A stretch of 64,000 bases of DNA from Alisma plantago-aquatica (Eukaryota; Streptophyta; Magnoliopsida; Alismatales; Alismataceae). The notes under the pieces are model-generated. The model saw only the letters and a list, made by a program, of their open reading frames with translations, was not told the origin of the DNA and searched no databases. The first letter of the stretch is position 1. Every line of letters starts with the position of its first letter. Made by a program: the position numbers and the translations under genes. This document shows positions 33,614 to 44,965 of the stretch, one piece after another. The stretch covers positions 525,101,303 through 525,165,302 of the forward strand of contig OY856409.1 in the NCBI GenBank assembly GCA_963693085.1, written 5' to 3'.

Positions 33614-35224
33614 TGTTGACTCAAGGTCAATTAGGTCAATGTTGACTCACGTCTAAATTGACTAAACCCACATTTTGATGATGACTAACCATTCCACATA
33701 TTGGGGTCTAACGTCTCTACTTGAGTGATTTTAGATTAGGCATAGACACACTCCAAATGCCCAAACTTGTGCATATCAAATTGGAGAAAAGACAAGTCAA
33801 AGTCAATACAAGTGCACATTTTTGTAATATGATGTAAATCCATTAGAATCATGTTGTAAATCACTTGTAATGATTGTATGACTTGTAATTAAGCTTAGAA
33901 AAAATCAGGAGCACTTAGATCGAATGTTTAAGCACTCAAAAGGCATTTTCCAAAATTCACATCAAGCTGTTCATCGGTCGAGTTCTGTGAGTTGCAAACT
34001 CGACCGATCCTGATTGGATCTTGAAAATGACTTTTGATCGGTTGAGTTTACACTACATAGAACTCGACCGATGGAGTACATGACCAATTTGATTTTCATT
34101 GGTTGGTCGAGTTTGCTCAGGACAAACTCAATCGATGGTCTGAATATTCGTTTTTTTATTTTACTCTATCGATCGAGTTACCCTTATCGAAACTCGACCG
34201 ATTGCATTGTACGGAAAAGTGCAGAAAAGTGCTTCTAGATGTTGTGGAGTTGCAACAAGTGAAAATATATCCGTTGCAAGCCACAAAATGGCTAGTTTTC
34301 ATTCTCAAGTGTTCCCAAAGGCTAAGAGGCATCCCCAACTATAAATAGGACCCCTTGGGCTTCATTCCAAGGTGGAGCATTCATTGTAAAACTATATGTG
34401 AGGTTCCTATTCTATAGTTGAATGCTTCCTACAACCTCCTCTCTCTCTCTCTAAGCTTAATCACTTGCTACATCCATTAGAGTGAGTAGAAGATTTGTAA
34501 GAGAGCTAGTCCTACATGTATATCTTGTGAGGCTCTCACTTCCACCACCTCCCTATCTCTCATTTCAACCATGAAGATGAAGGTTCTCTCTCTTGGATAA
34601 GAGAGGTGAAGAAGAAAAAGGGAAGGCGTCCCTTGGTGAAGATCAAGGTTGAAGACTTGGAGTAAGAGTGGGTAAGCCCTTGGAAGAAGGCAGAAGACTC
34701 CTTGCTCAAGTGGGTAAGTCCTTGGTGGAAGCTTCTTTGAGTGAAGGTAAGGTCAAAGGTGGAAGATCCAAGAAGAGTGGGTAATCCCTACAAGGCTGAA
34801 GACTTGTGCAAGAATAGGTAAGTCCTTGGAAGAAGGCGGAAGACTACTTGCAAAGTGGGTAAGTCCTTGGTAAGGTTGAAGACTCTTTGTATTGGATAGG
34901 TAAGTCCTTTGGTGGTCATGTATTGTATCTCTTATAATGAATATAATGAAGGTGCAAGGTTAAGAAATCCTAGAGGTTGACCTCTCTAGGTAGTGGACTG
35001 ACTCACTTCTAGTTTGAAGTGTGGAACCACTCTAAACAACTTGTTAATTGGTGTATGTTCAATCTCTCTCATCCTTGCTATGCATGTTTTAGTTGCAATC
35101 AAAAGACCTATTTAGCAACCTTATCTTATGATATATCTTGAAGGTCTAATGAATTTTGTTTAAGTGCATTCAACTCTATTCACCCACCGTCTAGAGCAGC
35201 TAATCACCCATCTAGGATCCAACA
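33614..35224 (+). repeat. copia 3' LTR
   Basis: It starts TGTTGACTCAAGG three bases after the purine tract and contains at 33640 a second TGTTGACTCA, where the 5' LTR begins to align. It ends GGATCCAACA. The four inverted ATCGGTCGAGTT pairs lie at 33972-34008, 34037-34073, 34101-34137 and 34167-34203. Confidence 0.92.
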
Positions 35225-35229
35225 GATGG
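35225..35229. repeat. copia target site duplication GATGG, right copy
   Basis: Identical to 11299-11303 and directly after the 3' LTR. Confidence 0.95.
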
Positions 35230-36297
35230 TTGGAAAACCAAGCAACTATCTTTACGGGAAGACTGGAACTTTGTAATTCCACTCTGGTCTCTATTCATTA
35301 TTTCTGGTCCTCCTCCTTCCCCTTACCTAGCTCAATTTGTGAGGAGATTGAAAGAACCTTAAGGAATTTCTTATGGGGTCAATTTGAAGGGAAAATCAAT
35401 CTTCATTTATTCAAATGGTCTGATGTCACTAAACCAAAGGATGAGGGTGGCTTGGCTATCAAAAAGGTTAAATATGTTTGCAAAGCTGCTGTTATCTTCA
35501 ATATTTGGTGTATATCCTCCAAGAAGGATAGCCTCTAGATCAAATGGATCCATGGGAAGTAGCTTTCTAAAGGATCTATTTGGAACATTGAAATTTCTGG
35601 TCAATTATCGTGGTATTTTATCCAACTGATTAGGCATCTTGATGACTTCAAAAAGCTGGTCAGTTATAGAATTCGAGATGGGGTTAATACCTGGCTTTGG
35701 TAGGATTCGTGGACTCCTCAAAATTTTTTCTTGAATGAATGCGTCAGAAGTAAAGAGATCATTAGATCGGGCCTTCCTTTTTCTTGCAAAGTCAATGTCG
35801 TTGTTTCTGGTAACCAATGGAGATTTTCTGAATCAAGGTTGCATAAAGTGCTAAATACTTTTCTTGCTAGTATTCCTTCTCCTTCTGGAGGCATGGATAT
35901 TATTCTAATTAATAAGGAAAGTAATGTTACCTTGAAGATTGTTTGGAATCTAATAAGAGTCTCTGGAAAGATTGATCTAGTCTTTTCTTGGGTTTGGAGC
36001 TTTAGATTTCCAAAGAGATTTCTTGTGTCTTCCTGGAAAGCTGCACATGGGAGGCTACCAACTACTGACTATGTGAGAAGAAGGGGCATATCTACTCCTT
36101 CTATTTGCTTCCTTTGTAGATATGATTGCGAGAATACTCATCACATCTTATTTGATTGTCCCTTTACTATGTTCTTATGGAGGTGTGATCTCAATGACAA
36201 TTTAATCCAAGGCATCCCTGGTAGAAGGGAGGATCTCATTGCTCTGTCGAGCAAAGTCAGCCATTGTATTGGCATTTCTATCATTCATCTTGTCTAG
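35225..36297 (+). pseudogene. LINE A ORF2, C-terminal part after the copia insertion
   Basis: The text resumes the LINE with WLENQATIFTGRLELCNS, the part after the thumb that in plant L1 follows the YLGIPL block seen before the break. FLWG (near 35370) and EGGLAIKK are typical. The C-terminal zinc-binding region (zf-RVT type) is seen near 36000-36180 as FPKRFLVSSWKAAHGRLPT and CFLCRYDCENTHHILFDC. The frame holds TAG stops near 35536, 35561 and 35701, and ends at TAG 36295-36297. Confidence 0.9.
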
Positions 36298-36585
36298 ATG
36301 GAAAGGAACTTCAGGGTTCCTGAGAACAAATCTATGGAGGCTTCTATGCTTTGGTGATTAGTGAAGACTTATTCCAATCAAATTCTTGGTTAATGAGGAT
36401 CCTCTCTATTGTCGTTTGATGTTGCAATTCTCTTGCTGTTGTGTTTTTTTCCCTTTTCTTCATCTTTTGCCTATTGATGGCCTGTACAGTTAGCTTGGTG
36501 AGATCGTTCTTGATCTCACAGGCCTTTATTTTTTCCTTGTACAAATTTACAAAAAAAGCAATATAGGTCTTGATTCACCAAAAAA
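36298..36585 (+). other. LINE A 3' UTR and A-rich end
   Basis: T-rich non-coding text ends in A runs (36551-36557, 36579-36587) directly before the 13-bp target duplication. Confidence 0.8.
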
Positions 36586-36598
36586 AAGTTTTATATCA
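36586..36598. repeat. LINE target site duplication, right copy
   Basis: AAGTTTTATATCA, identical to 7549-7561. Confidence 0.9.
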
Positions 36599-37249
36599 CT
36601 TGCACTCTAGGGTCAAAGGGCTCATAATGGAGCAACAAGGTCATGATTCAACAAGACAAGGGGTCCAAGTACAAAAGATGATTTTGGTCAGTAAGATTAG
36701 GACATAAGAAACATATCAAATATATGTGGATGTTCCCTAGAGTCTAGGCATCACAATCCAACATTGGTATCAACATACCCACATACATTCAATGATCGAC
36801 ATACATGACTCGTATTATTAAGGTAAAACATATGAATCATACCATACATCCATATCAAGGGAATCATAAGGGTAGAACATTTCCTAATTCGCAAGGGGAA
36901 ACATAAGAATAGGACCCATATTGAGATCAGAGCACAAGAAAGACAAACAAGTCATATATGGGGATAAAAGGTCAAAACTAGTGGATTTGAGTCACATGTA
37001 TCATCATATCACAAAAGGGGTTGGCCTTAGCCACTAAGGTCACAAAGCATCATAAGACTACTGGTTTTAGAGATAAAAAAGGGTTGTATACATTTAATGG
37101 GACAAAGTCACCGTTTGGTTTAATTCTATCATGTGTCAACATAAAAGGGTCATAATCAAACATTTTGTACCACATGGAATAAATAAGAGGAAACACTGTA
37201 CAAAAATGACATATAACGTCACCTTTGATGGTGTCAATTAAACAAAACC
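36599..37249. other. AT-rich non-coding DNA, right flank of the LINE
   Basis: No gene, RNA gene or element end recognised. It should be the continuation of 6406-7548. Confidence 0.5.
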
Positions 37250-37329
37250 ACTGATGCCATAGATCAACAATGTCGGTTATCTAAGACATCCTTCACCATA
37301 TGTGAAGGCCTTCCGATTAAGAAAAAATC

Positions 37330-37860
37330 ACGGGTCCTGCTTTTACTTCAACATCAATTTCTTGTAATAGAAACTGACGTCTAACATTACCCACGAAATA
37401 CAATTTTTGAGGGAAAATAATTTGCCTCCAAAACATTTAATACATCATCAGTTTTCTCAAAACCGACGACAAATGTTTCACGCCATGCCCCCACGGAAAA
37501 TTTATCCCCTCTATAACGTCAGTGTTTTCTCCAGAAACTGATGACTAAAACCCTAAATGAGATGGTGTAGATTTGGATTTAGTTGTCTTTTTTACGAGTA
37601 ACTGATGACTCATGTTTCACGCCATGCCCCCGTGGAAAATTTATCCCCTCATTAGTCAATAGTTTTTCACAACAATCGACGACTAATCACCCTTCGTGAG
37701 ATAAATTTTCTTTTAAGGGGAATCATCTGTAGCGTTAGTTTATTATCTAAACACCAATGACTAAAACCCCAACGAGGACAACTTTTTTTTATTTAGATTT
37801 GAATTAGTCATCCATTTTTGGTTAACAACCGATGACTAGGGATTTAATACCACCCGTGAA
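37330..37860. repeat. CACTA subterminal inverted repeats
   Basis: At least six variants of GTCATCGGTTTT and its complement AAACTGATGACTA occur, often facing each other across 8-12 bases, for example near 37518-37550 and 37797-37840. GCCATGCCCCC.CGGAAAATT occurs twice (37481 and 37622). In this superfamily such repeats bind the transposon-encoded protein. Confidence 0.7.
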
Positions 37861-39161
37861 AAATAAACTTTTCCCCATTCTCTCTGTTTCATCATGATTC
37901 TGGGTTTACCTCTACTCCTGGTAATTCGACTCCTCCGCTCCTCTACTGCCGCCACCAGCTGCTTGCTACTCATTGTTGCCGCCATCAGCTGCTGTGCTAC
38001 TCACCGCCGCCAACTCCTCCGCTCTTCAGTGTGACCTCCGCGCTGCCGGGAGACACCGATGGACTGCTGTGCTCACTGCCTGAGGATGCCGGTAGCCAGA
38101 GATACTGTGATCATTGGCCGCTCTAGGAGCTCTACGCTCATCGCTGCCAAAGATCAGGGCTGGCCTGAGGATGCTGGAGCTCACCGGTCACTTGAGGAGC
38201 TTCTGCTTCCCCTTGTGCTAGGTAGGTTTGATATCCCCAAACAACTCCCCTTGTATTTCAATAAACATTTATGCATGTTTGAGCCTGGAATTGAATTTGA
38301 CAAAAAATTGAACTATATCTTAACTTGATAACAATAAAATGTGACCTAATGTGCATGTTGCTAAATTTGAGACCTAATCTTGTACACATTTCACCCTAAT
38401 CTTGTATTAACTATTTCGCTCAAATCTTGTGATCAATCTATCTAAGATATTAAAACCCTAATATTAGATCTCTGATTTTGTAGTGACGTGTCATCCTAAC
38501 ATCTACATGAATCCATATTGTATGATGTAGATTGATGATGATAATGCATGAGCTAGTTTGAAATTTTGAAATCAATTATGAATCTCTCCCTCCCTAGGTC
38601 ATGACTAATTTATGTGTAATGATTATCTTGATGATGAACATACATGGACATTTGAGATGTTGAAATCAATGTTATAGAATATGGTACCTAGACTAGGGTA
38701 TGATTAAGAATATAAGATGTTGCTATTGTAAATACATACATGCATTTTGTTGTCCTAGAAACCCATCCAAGATTTAATCATTAGGAGTAAATCTTTGATA
38801 GTCCCCAATTTGGGACTGTTCTTGAACACTTAATCTCACTTAGGATGTAAGTTTATAATGTATATTCGGTTTTCATGATATTTCTTCAACACTTCCCCAT
38901 TTGTTCTCTAAGTACATATGTTGGTGGGCATTTGCCCATGCACATTGGTGTACTTGGAGAACTGCGGGGAAATGCTGCCGACATTTTCTTGAAAACCAAA
39001 TACACATTATACACTTACAAGTAAGATTAGGTGTTCAAGAATGTGATAGGCTGTACACCCATTTATTATATATAAGACCCTAAACTCTAATCTTTTAACC
39101 CTAAACCCTAATCTGTTAACTCTAAACCATAATATATACTTGTTTTCTCTTTGATCATAGA
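37861..39161 (+). other. CACTA leader exon and probable intron
   Basis: A GC-rich stretch (37910-38220) with CCGCCGCC-like text is followed by a possible donor (TAGGTAGGTTT, 38219-38229) and AT-rich DNA up to CATAG (39156-39160), a fair acceptor just before the transposase ATG. A short open frame at 38059-38328 crosses the donor and is unlikely to be a protein on its own. Confidence 0.4.
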
Positions 39162-40429
39162 ATGGATAGATCATGGATGCCCATTCCAAATCGCTGCACC
39201 CCATACTATATTGCTGGTCTTGATCTTTATTAGATTTGTAGAGGAACATAGGAAACAACATGGAGATAGGTTCTATTGTCCATGTAGGCATTGCGGTAAC
39301 AACTTGAAAGTCAACACTGGTGAAAAAAAATCAAAAGTCATGTCATGTGCAACAGGATTATACAAGGCTATACAGAATGGTACTGGCATGGAGAGATTTC
39401 AAACCTAAAATTAGTAGATGTCAATAGTAGTGCTTGTGTGGAAGAAGAAATTGCCTCCAATGATGTAGATGCAAATGAACCAGTTCTAATAGACATCGTT
39501 GATGAGATGCTGGATAGTTGTGGGGTAGAGCACACCAATCCACCTCCCATGTTTAAGAACCTTGTACATGATGCCGAGAGACCGTTATACATAGGCCATA
39601 CTAAGTTCATGAAGCTTAGCGCTATGTTCAGATTATATAATCTGAAGGCTAATAATAGATAGAATGACAAAATCTTCACATCATTGTTGTCTTTTTTGAA
39701 CGAAATTCTTCCTGAAGGAAATGAGCTTCCAATCTCAACATACAAGTTAAAGAAATTATTATGCCCAATGGGAATGGAGGCTAAGAAGATACATGCATGC
39801 CTGAATGATTGTGTATTATTTCAAAAGGACTATGTGGATTTGAAAGATTTTCCGAAATGTGGGGCGTCAAGGTATAAAACGACGACTTCGGGGAAGTCCA
39901 AAACTGGTTCCCCTGCCAAGGTGATGTGGTATCTACCTACAATACCATGATTTCAACGGTTGTTTGCCAATCCGATAGATGTGAAGAATTTGAGGTGGCA
40001 TGCACGGGTTAATAAAAATAATGATGGGATCCTACGACATGCGTCTGATTCCCCACAGTGGAAGAAGATTAATTTATTGTACCCTGAATTTGGTGAAGAA
40101 GTTATGAATCTAAGACTTGGGCTTTGTACCTATGGGATGAATCCATACGGGACATCGAGCAGCCAACATAGCACTTGGTCTATTATGCTTGTTATATACA
40201 ATCTTTCTCCCTAGTTACGTATGAAAAATAAGTACATTATGCTTTCGTTGTTGACATCGGGCCCTAAGCAATCTGAAAATGATATTGACGTTTATCTTGA
40301 ACCTCTGGTTGATGACTTAAAGAAACTCTTGGATGAAGGTGTGATGACCTATGATGCTTCACATAGAGAGACATTTTATTTGCATGCTATGTTGTTTTGT
40401 ACTATTAATGACTTTTCAGCATAGGGAGA
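39162..40429 (+). pseudogene. CACTA transposase (TNP2 type), N-terminal part
   Basis: The transposase cuts and joins element ends. The start MDRSWM (39162) is the conserved N-terminus. A CPCRHCGNN zinc-like motif and GYTEWYWHGE follow with frameshifts. From 39345 one frame holds HTKFMKLSAMFRLYNLK, EILPEGNELPISTY, LCPMGMEAKKIHACLNDC (39760-39810), RLFANP, WHARVN and NDIDVYLEPLVDDL. Stops TAG (39660), TGA (39948), TAG (40213) and TAG (40422) mostly replace conserved Trp or Arg codons. The frame stops at FSA.GD, where the family continues with the NLSGW block, because gypsy B sequence begins. Confidence 0.88.
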
Positions 40430-41364
40430 TTTTGGGGTAGAAGAAGGTGGTTTCTTGGAGAAGAACCCTCATTCTACTTCATTTCTTCTCTATTTTTCTT
40501 CTCCAAGGTGCAACAGAGCTACTCTCTTCATTCTAACTTTCTAGGAGGGAAGTTGGTCTGAGTTGGAGCTTTCTAGTGGTGGATCTTCGTCCTCTAGCTG
40601 GTGTTCTATCCCCTTAGCTTGCATCTGTGGTTTTTCTAGCTTTTCATTCTTTTAAGCATGCAAAACTCTAAAATTACTGTCATGTATCTTCATATCTTCA
40701 CTATGGATGAGTAGAGCTCTTTTATTGAGCATGGGAGAGTAGCTCCCATTCCATTGATCATGTGAACTTGGATTTTATGCTTATTGCTGTTTAATTTGCT
40801 TTCTTCTATGGATTCCTATTGTGTTTTCCTGCTTGTATGCTAGGCTGACCACCTTTATACATGTTTTATGCTTGCCTTGTGCTTTGGGAGAATGCATTAG
40901 GAAGTATGGAGTAGGATCTATGGCAATATTCTCTTGACCACGGGAGTGGCTAGGGATTATTGAGGGTTTCAGTTGTGTTTGGTACTTATCATAGATGTGG
41001 GAGCATTATGTGAAGTTGAAAACCATCTCATGGCATTGGGAAATGCATGACGATGACAACCTCCTTGTTTATTAAATAGCAATCTTATTTCTTGTGTTCA
41101 TGTGATATAATGGTTATGGTAGTGAAACCTTATGCTCAAGTTCCTAAACATTAAATCAACTTTGTTATTTAAAACCTTTGCCTTATTTTCCTTTTCTTAG
41201 GTTTATTAACAATTAATCCTTTGCAATCCGATTTAGATAGTGAAAGTTAACATGTTTGTGCCTAACTAGCCTAGCTCCTCATGTTCGACACTCGACTACA
41301 TTGATTTCCGTATACTTGCGAGTAATTAGTGAGTTGAAATCTTTCCCTTTTCAAAACATCATCA
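40430..41364 (+). repeat. gypsy B 5' LTR, right 56% only
   Basis: TTTTGGGGTAGAAGAAGG (40430) aligns with 54801 of the 3' LTR, and similarity continues to AAAACATCATCA. The first 727 bp of the LTR are absent and CACTA transposase sequence stands in their place. Confidence 0.9.
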
Positions 41365-41373
41365 ACAAGCTTT

Positions 41374-41391
41374 TGGCGCCGTTTCCGGGGA
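41374..41391 (+). other. gypsy B primer binding site, tRNA-Asp
   Basis: TGGCGCCGTTTCCGGGGA lies ten bases after the LTR and fits the complement of the tRNA-Asp 3' end with one change. Confidence 0.9.
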
Positions 41392-41701
41392 GCTACGGTA
41401 GTTTTTAGTTAGAGTAAAAGTGTTAACTAGTAATTGAGACTAAATCAACATTATCACATTTTACCTTGTAATATCTCTCATACGTGTGAATCTCACTCAA
41501 ATCCTACTTATCTGGTTGCATGCGTCATTCTAAGAGAGGTCTACAAACCTCTATCTTCTTAGGTTTGGAGATTGAACACACTTTTAGTAGCCGTAGATGA
41601 GCAAGGAGGAGTGAGAACTCTACAAACTTGGGGGATCACAACCATCATCACCACCACCATTTTCTTCATCCTTTGAAACAATCATACAAGAAGAACCAAC
41701 C

Positions 41702-43146
41702 ATGGAGGACAACCGCCCTTTGAAGGATTTTGCTATGCCGGCTGCCACAAACATTTATGGAGCTATTGATCTACCTGCAATAGAAGCAAACAACTTCTCT
41801 ATTAGCCCTTCTATGATGTAGATGATCCAACAAACCCGTTTTGTGGGTACCGCCATCGAAGACCCAAACCTTCATGTAATTGAATTCCTGGAGTACATGA
41901 ACACCTTTAAAATCAATGGTGTATCCGCTGATGGAATAAGGCTTCTACTATTTCCCTTCACCTTGAGAGATAGAGACAAGGCGTGGCTTTTATCTCTTCC
42001 TAAGAAGTCCATCAAAAGCTGGGATCAACTATTAAATGCTTTCCTAGCAAAGTATTTTCCGCCAAGCAAAATAGCTCAATTGAGAAACCAACTTACAAAT
42101 TTTTCTCAATCAGATGGAGAAACTTTGTATGACACATGGGAGTGGTTCAAGGACCTGCAACGCCTTTGCCCTCACCATGGATTGACTAATTGGTTGCTAA
42201 GTCAAACATTTTACAATGGACTATTCTACAACACCCGCATGACATTGGATGCCGCAGCTAATGGAGCTTTAATAAATAAGTCTTACAGGGAGGCTTATGA
42301 TATCATTAAAGATATAGCACTCAACCACTGCCAATGGGGGTCGGATAGAAAAGTACAATCATCTTCTACATTGAGTTCTTCAATTGGAAAGCAAGGAGGA
42401 AAGCATGGTGTTGATGTAGTTGATCTAATTGCAGCTAAGCCTGATATCCTTACACAGAAGTTTGAGAAGATGACTACAATGGAGATTCAAGCAGTCGAGG
42501 TAACTTGTGAAGCTTGTGGTTTTGCCGTACATACTTCTTCCACTTGTTTTCTCCTAATATGAATCAAAACAACCAAGAGCAAGTGAATGCCATTGGGATA
42601 TATGGGAACAAGCAATACAATCCCTATTCCAACACCTACAATCCAGGGTGGAGAGATCATCCTAATTTCTCTTACCGGAATAATAGCAATGCACAAAAAT
42701 TTCAACAAGGACTACAACAACAACAACAACAACAACTCTTTAACCAACAATTAAACAAGAATCCATCAGGTTTCAATAACAATAGGGGTTACCAATAGTA
42801 GCAACAACCCCAAAAATCTTCTTTGGAGACCATGATGGAGCAATTCATATCTACTCAAGCACAACAAAATGAAGAGTTTTGGGGCAATGAAAAACTTCTA
42901 AAAGATGCAATTGCTCAACTCTCCGCTAAAGTGGATGGCATTTCCACCCATATAAGGATGTTGGAAAACTAAATCTCCCAAAAAGCTTTAGTGCAACAAA
43001 ATAACACATCGTCCGGTTCCCTTCCTAGCCAACCAGAGGTGAATCCAAGAGGGCAAGTAAATGCTATCACCTTAAGGAGTGGAGCTGAAATCCAAAGACC
43101 TTCTCCACCCAAGGAGAAGAGCGTTGAGGTAGATGATGAATAAAAT
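41702..43146 (+). pseudogene. gypsy B gag
   Basis: ATG 41702 opens a frame with one early TAG (41819-41821). The gag domain reads FLEYMNTFKINGV, LFPFTLRDRDKAWL and FLAKYFPPSK (41880-42065). A knuckle-like CEACGFAVHTSSTC ends at 42546. After a frameshift near 42555 the typical Athila text YNPGWRDHPNFSYRNN follows, then a Gln run (42710-42740). TAG TAG near 42799, TAA near 42970 and TAA near 43141 interrupt the tail, which contains GQVNAITLRSG. Confidence 0.88.
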
Positions 43147-43757
43147 ATGGACACTCCCGTTGATGACAAACTAAAAAGTACAACTGAAGTACCACCTTTA
43201 TACAAAGCAAGTGCACCATTTCCAAAAAGACTTGCAAATAAGAAGGAAGACTCAAAGTTCATAAAATTTATGGAGATTCTAAATAAACTTCATATCAATC
43301 TCCCATTGGATGAGGTTATAGCTGAGATGCCGTCATATACCAAATTTCTAAAAGACATCCTCACCAAGAAGAGGAGGATAGACCAAATTGAAACCGCCAT
43401 GCTTTTTGAGAGAATGAGTTTAATCATTCAAAATAGACTTCCCGAGAAGCTAGATGATCTGGGAGCTTTCACTCTGCCTTGGAAGATTAGCAACACCACA
43501 TTTGACAAAGGTCTTATTGACCTTGGAGCTAGTATTAGTCTCATCCTGTCTACTTTGTGGTAGGAGATGGACCTTGGATATTTGAAACCTACAAAGATGG
43601 CTATCCAGTTAGCCGATCACTCAATCAAATATGCCAAAGGTATTGTGGAGGATGTACATGTACAAATTGGTAAATTCTACATTCCCTGCGATTTTGTTGT
43701 GTTAGACATGCTTGAAATCCCTTCCAATCCCATTCTCTTTGGGAGACCTTTTTTGAG
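43147..43757 (+). pseudogene. gypsy B aspartic protease region
   Basis: The lead reads LDEVIAEMPSYTKFLKDIL and the active site IDLGASISLI near 43520, followed by a TAG at 43561-43563. KMAIQLADHS, FYIPCDFVVLDM and ILFGRPFLRT follow. The frame is lost after 43757, where unrelated DNA begins; about 25 codons usual at this point are missing. Confidence 0.87.
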
Positions 43758-44965
43758 GACTATGTCCTTCTGATCATTTCATTTCAAGTAGTGCTATCTT
43801 GAGCACTATGATTCCTAGATACATACATCTCTGATATACCACTCTCCCTTCCATGGTTTTTGGCAGTAGATGAGGACATGGTGATCAACAGAGTGATTGA
43901 ATTGAAAATGACTCAATGCCTGACCTAAAGGTATATTGGCACAATGACCAAGCACCATAGCAGAGGGGAAGAGTCTATCTATTTCTTAAATGAATGACCC
44001 TTTTGGGCGGAAGATGGGCCCGAGCCCTGGAATAAGTTGTTCTTAAAGTCAATTGTTGAGTATTCTTTCCCACAACAAGAGAAATCCTTTTTCTTTCCTA
44101 GATGTCCAGTATGAGTAACTCCATCCGATTCTTCATGAGGGAGTTTTCATCGGAATTGTTATAGTCTGAATATTCATAAGTCCAATACCATTGATGCCCC
44201 ACCACTTATATAGTAATGGCTGGATCTACTACTATCTCGTCCATTGAGTATAAGAGAGAAAATGATGGGAGGGCAATGAACATCACGATGATGACATTTA
44301 GGGATGAATGTAGACCCATCAGGAAGGGATAATCATTCCAATCCCGGGAGAGGTGGTGACAACAGCCTGACATGAGGGAAGTCGCCCTAAGTCACTGATA
44401 GGACCACTGTTTTTGTTCTTCTCAGAGGTGGTGACACTGACCTTGATTCCGGGGTTAACAATCGAATTCCGAAGAGGGTCTGAGTTCTCGTAGATCTTCC
44501 TCTCACAGGGAAACCCACAGAAGTGAGAATGGGAAGAGGAAAAGGAAATCCTATGGGTTCTCTTGCTCATCTGTCTACGGGACAAATCCTAATTAAAATG
44601 GGGTGTGGTTTTCCCCCGAAGCATCGAACCAAGGAGCAAGCATTCCTTATGTGTACCCTGGGGCAGGGGTTAGCATAGGTAAAAGGAGACAAGGAGGCAA
44701 GCCCCCCCATCTTCTGCATATCTTGCTCATCTGACATGGCTTACCTTACTCAGATATAGCCTCAATGAATAGAGTATCCTGAGCCCAGTTAAGCATTATG
44801 CATGCTATTCCTTAATTAGGCACGAACACTGAGTTCTTTGCTTAAGCCATTGAATATCATGAGAGAGACCAAAGAACAAATTCATGATAGGAAGACTTTC
44901 CATAGCATTCAAACAAATAGGGGTGAGGCGCAGTTCTAATTTTCATCCTCCGTCCCATAAGGGTC
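43758..44965. other. unidentified 1.2-kb insert, composition unlike its surroundings
   Basis: The insert replaces the end of the protease region. It is visibly richer in G and C than the flanks, has no long frame, no inverted ends, no A-tail and no visible target duplication. Words such as CAAGCCCCCCCATC and GGTTAACAATCGAATTCCG look like organelle or older genomic DNA. An organelle origin is only a guess. Gypsy text resumes near 44966 with AMEFYVFNAMKAPS. Confidence 0.5.

Larger units (their letters stand above)
11304..35224 (+). mobile_element. gag-only Ty1/copia-type element (non-autonomous), interrupted by gypsy A
   Basis: Direct LTRs (11304-12884 and 33614-35224), a tRNA-Met primer site, a decayed copia-type gag, about 1.9 kb of non-coding internal DNA and a purine tract make a complete element of about 7.1 kb once gypsy A (16053-32880) is removed. 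No protease, integrase, reverse transcriptase or RNase H was found. It therefore fits the class of terminal-repeat elements with gag only, which would depend on another element's enzymes. A solo LTR of the same family lies at 902-2485. Confidence 0.9.
7562..36585 (+). mobile_element. L1-type LINE 'A', interrupted by 23.9 kb of nested elements
   Basis: The element runs from 7562 to 11303 and resumes at 35230, about 5.1 kb once the insert is removed. It has ORF1 (DUF4283-like domain and CCHC knuckle), then ORF2 (endonuclease, reverse transcriptase, C-terminal zinc-binding region), a short 3' UTR and an A-rich end, flanked by a 13-bp duplication. Starting 14 bases before the ORF1 ATG, it lacks most of a 5' UTR. 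The copia insert lies in the thumb region of the reverse transcriptase. Many stops and frameshifts make it inactive. LINE B at 59848-62125 is of the same family. Confidence 0.92.
37250..40429 (+). mobile_element. CACTA (En/Spm) transposon, 5' part
   Basis: A TNP2-type transposase remnant (39162-40429) is preceded by a block of short inverted repeats (37330-37860) like CACTA subterminal repeats, a GC-rich leader and a likely intron. A terminal sequence could lie near 37251 (CACTGATGCC), but it is not a clean CACTA end, so the left boundary is a guess. The right side is lost: gypsy B LTR sequence begins at 40430 in the middle of the transposase. Confidence 0.75.

Noticed and set aside
38059..38328. 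Separate small gene before the CACTA transposase
   Set aside because: The frame crosses a likely splice donor and has no conserved motif; more likely part of the CACTA leader.
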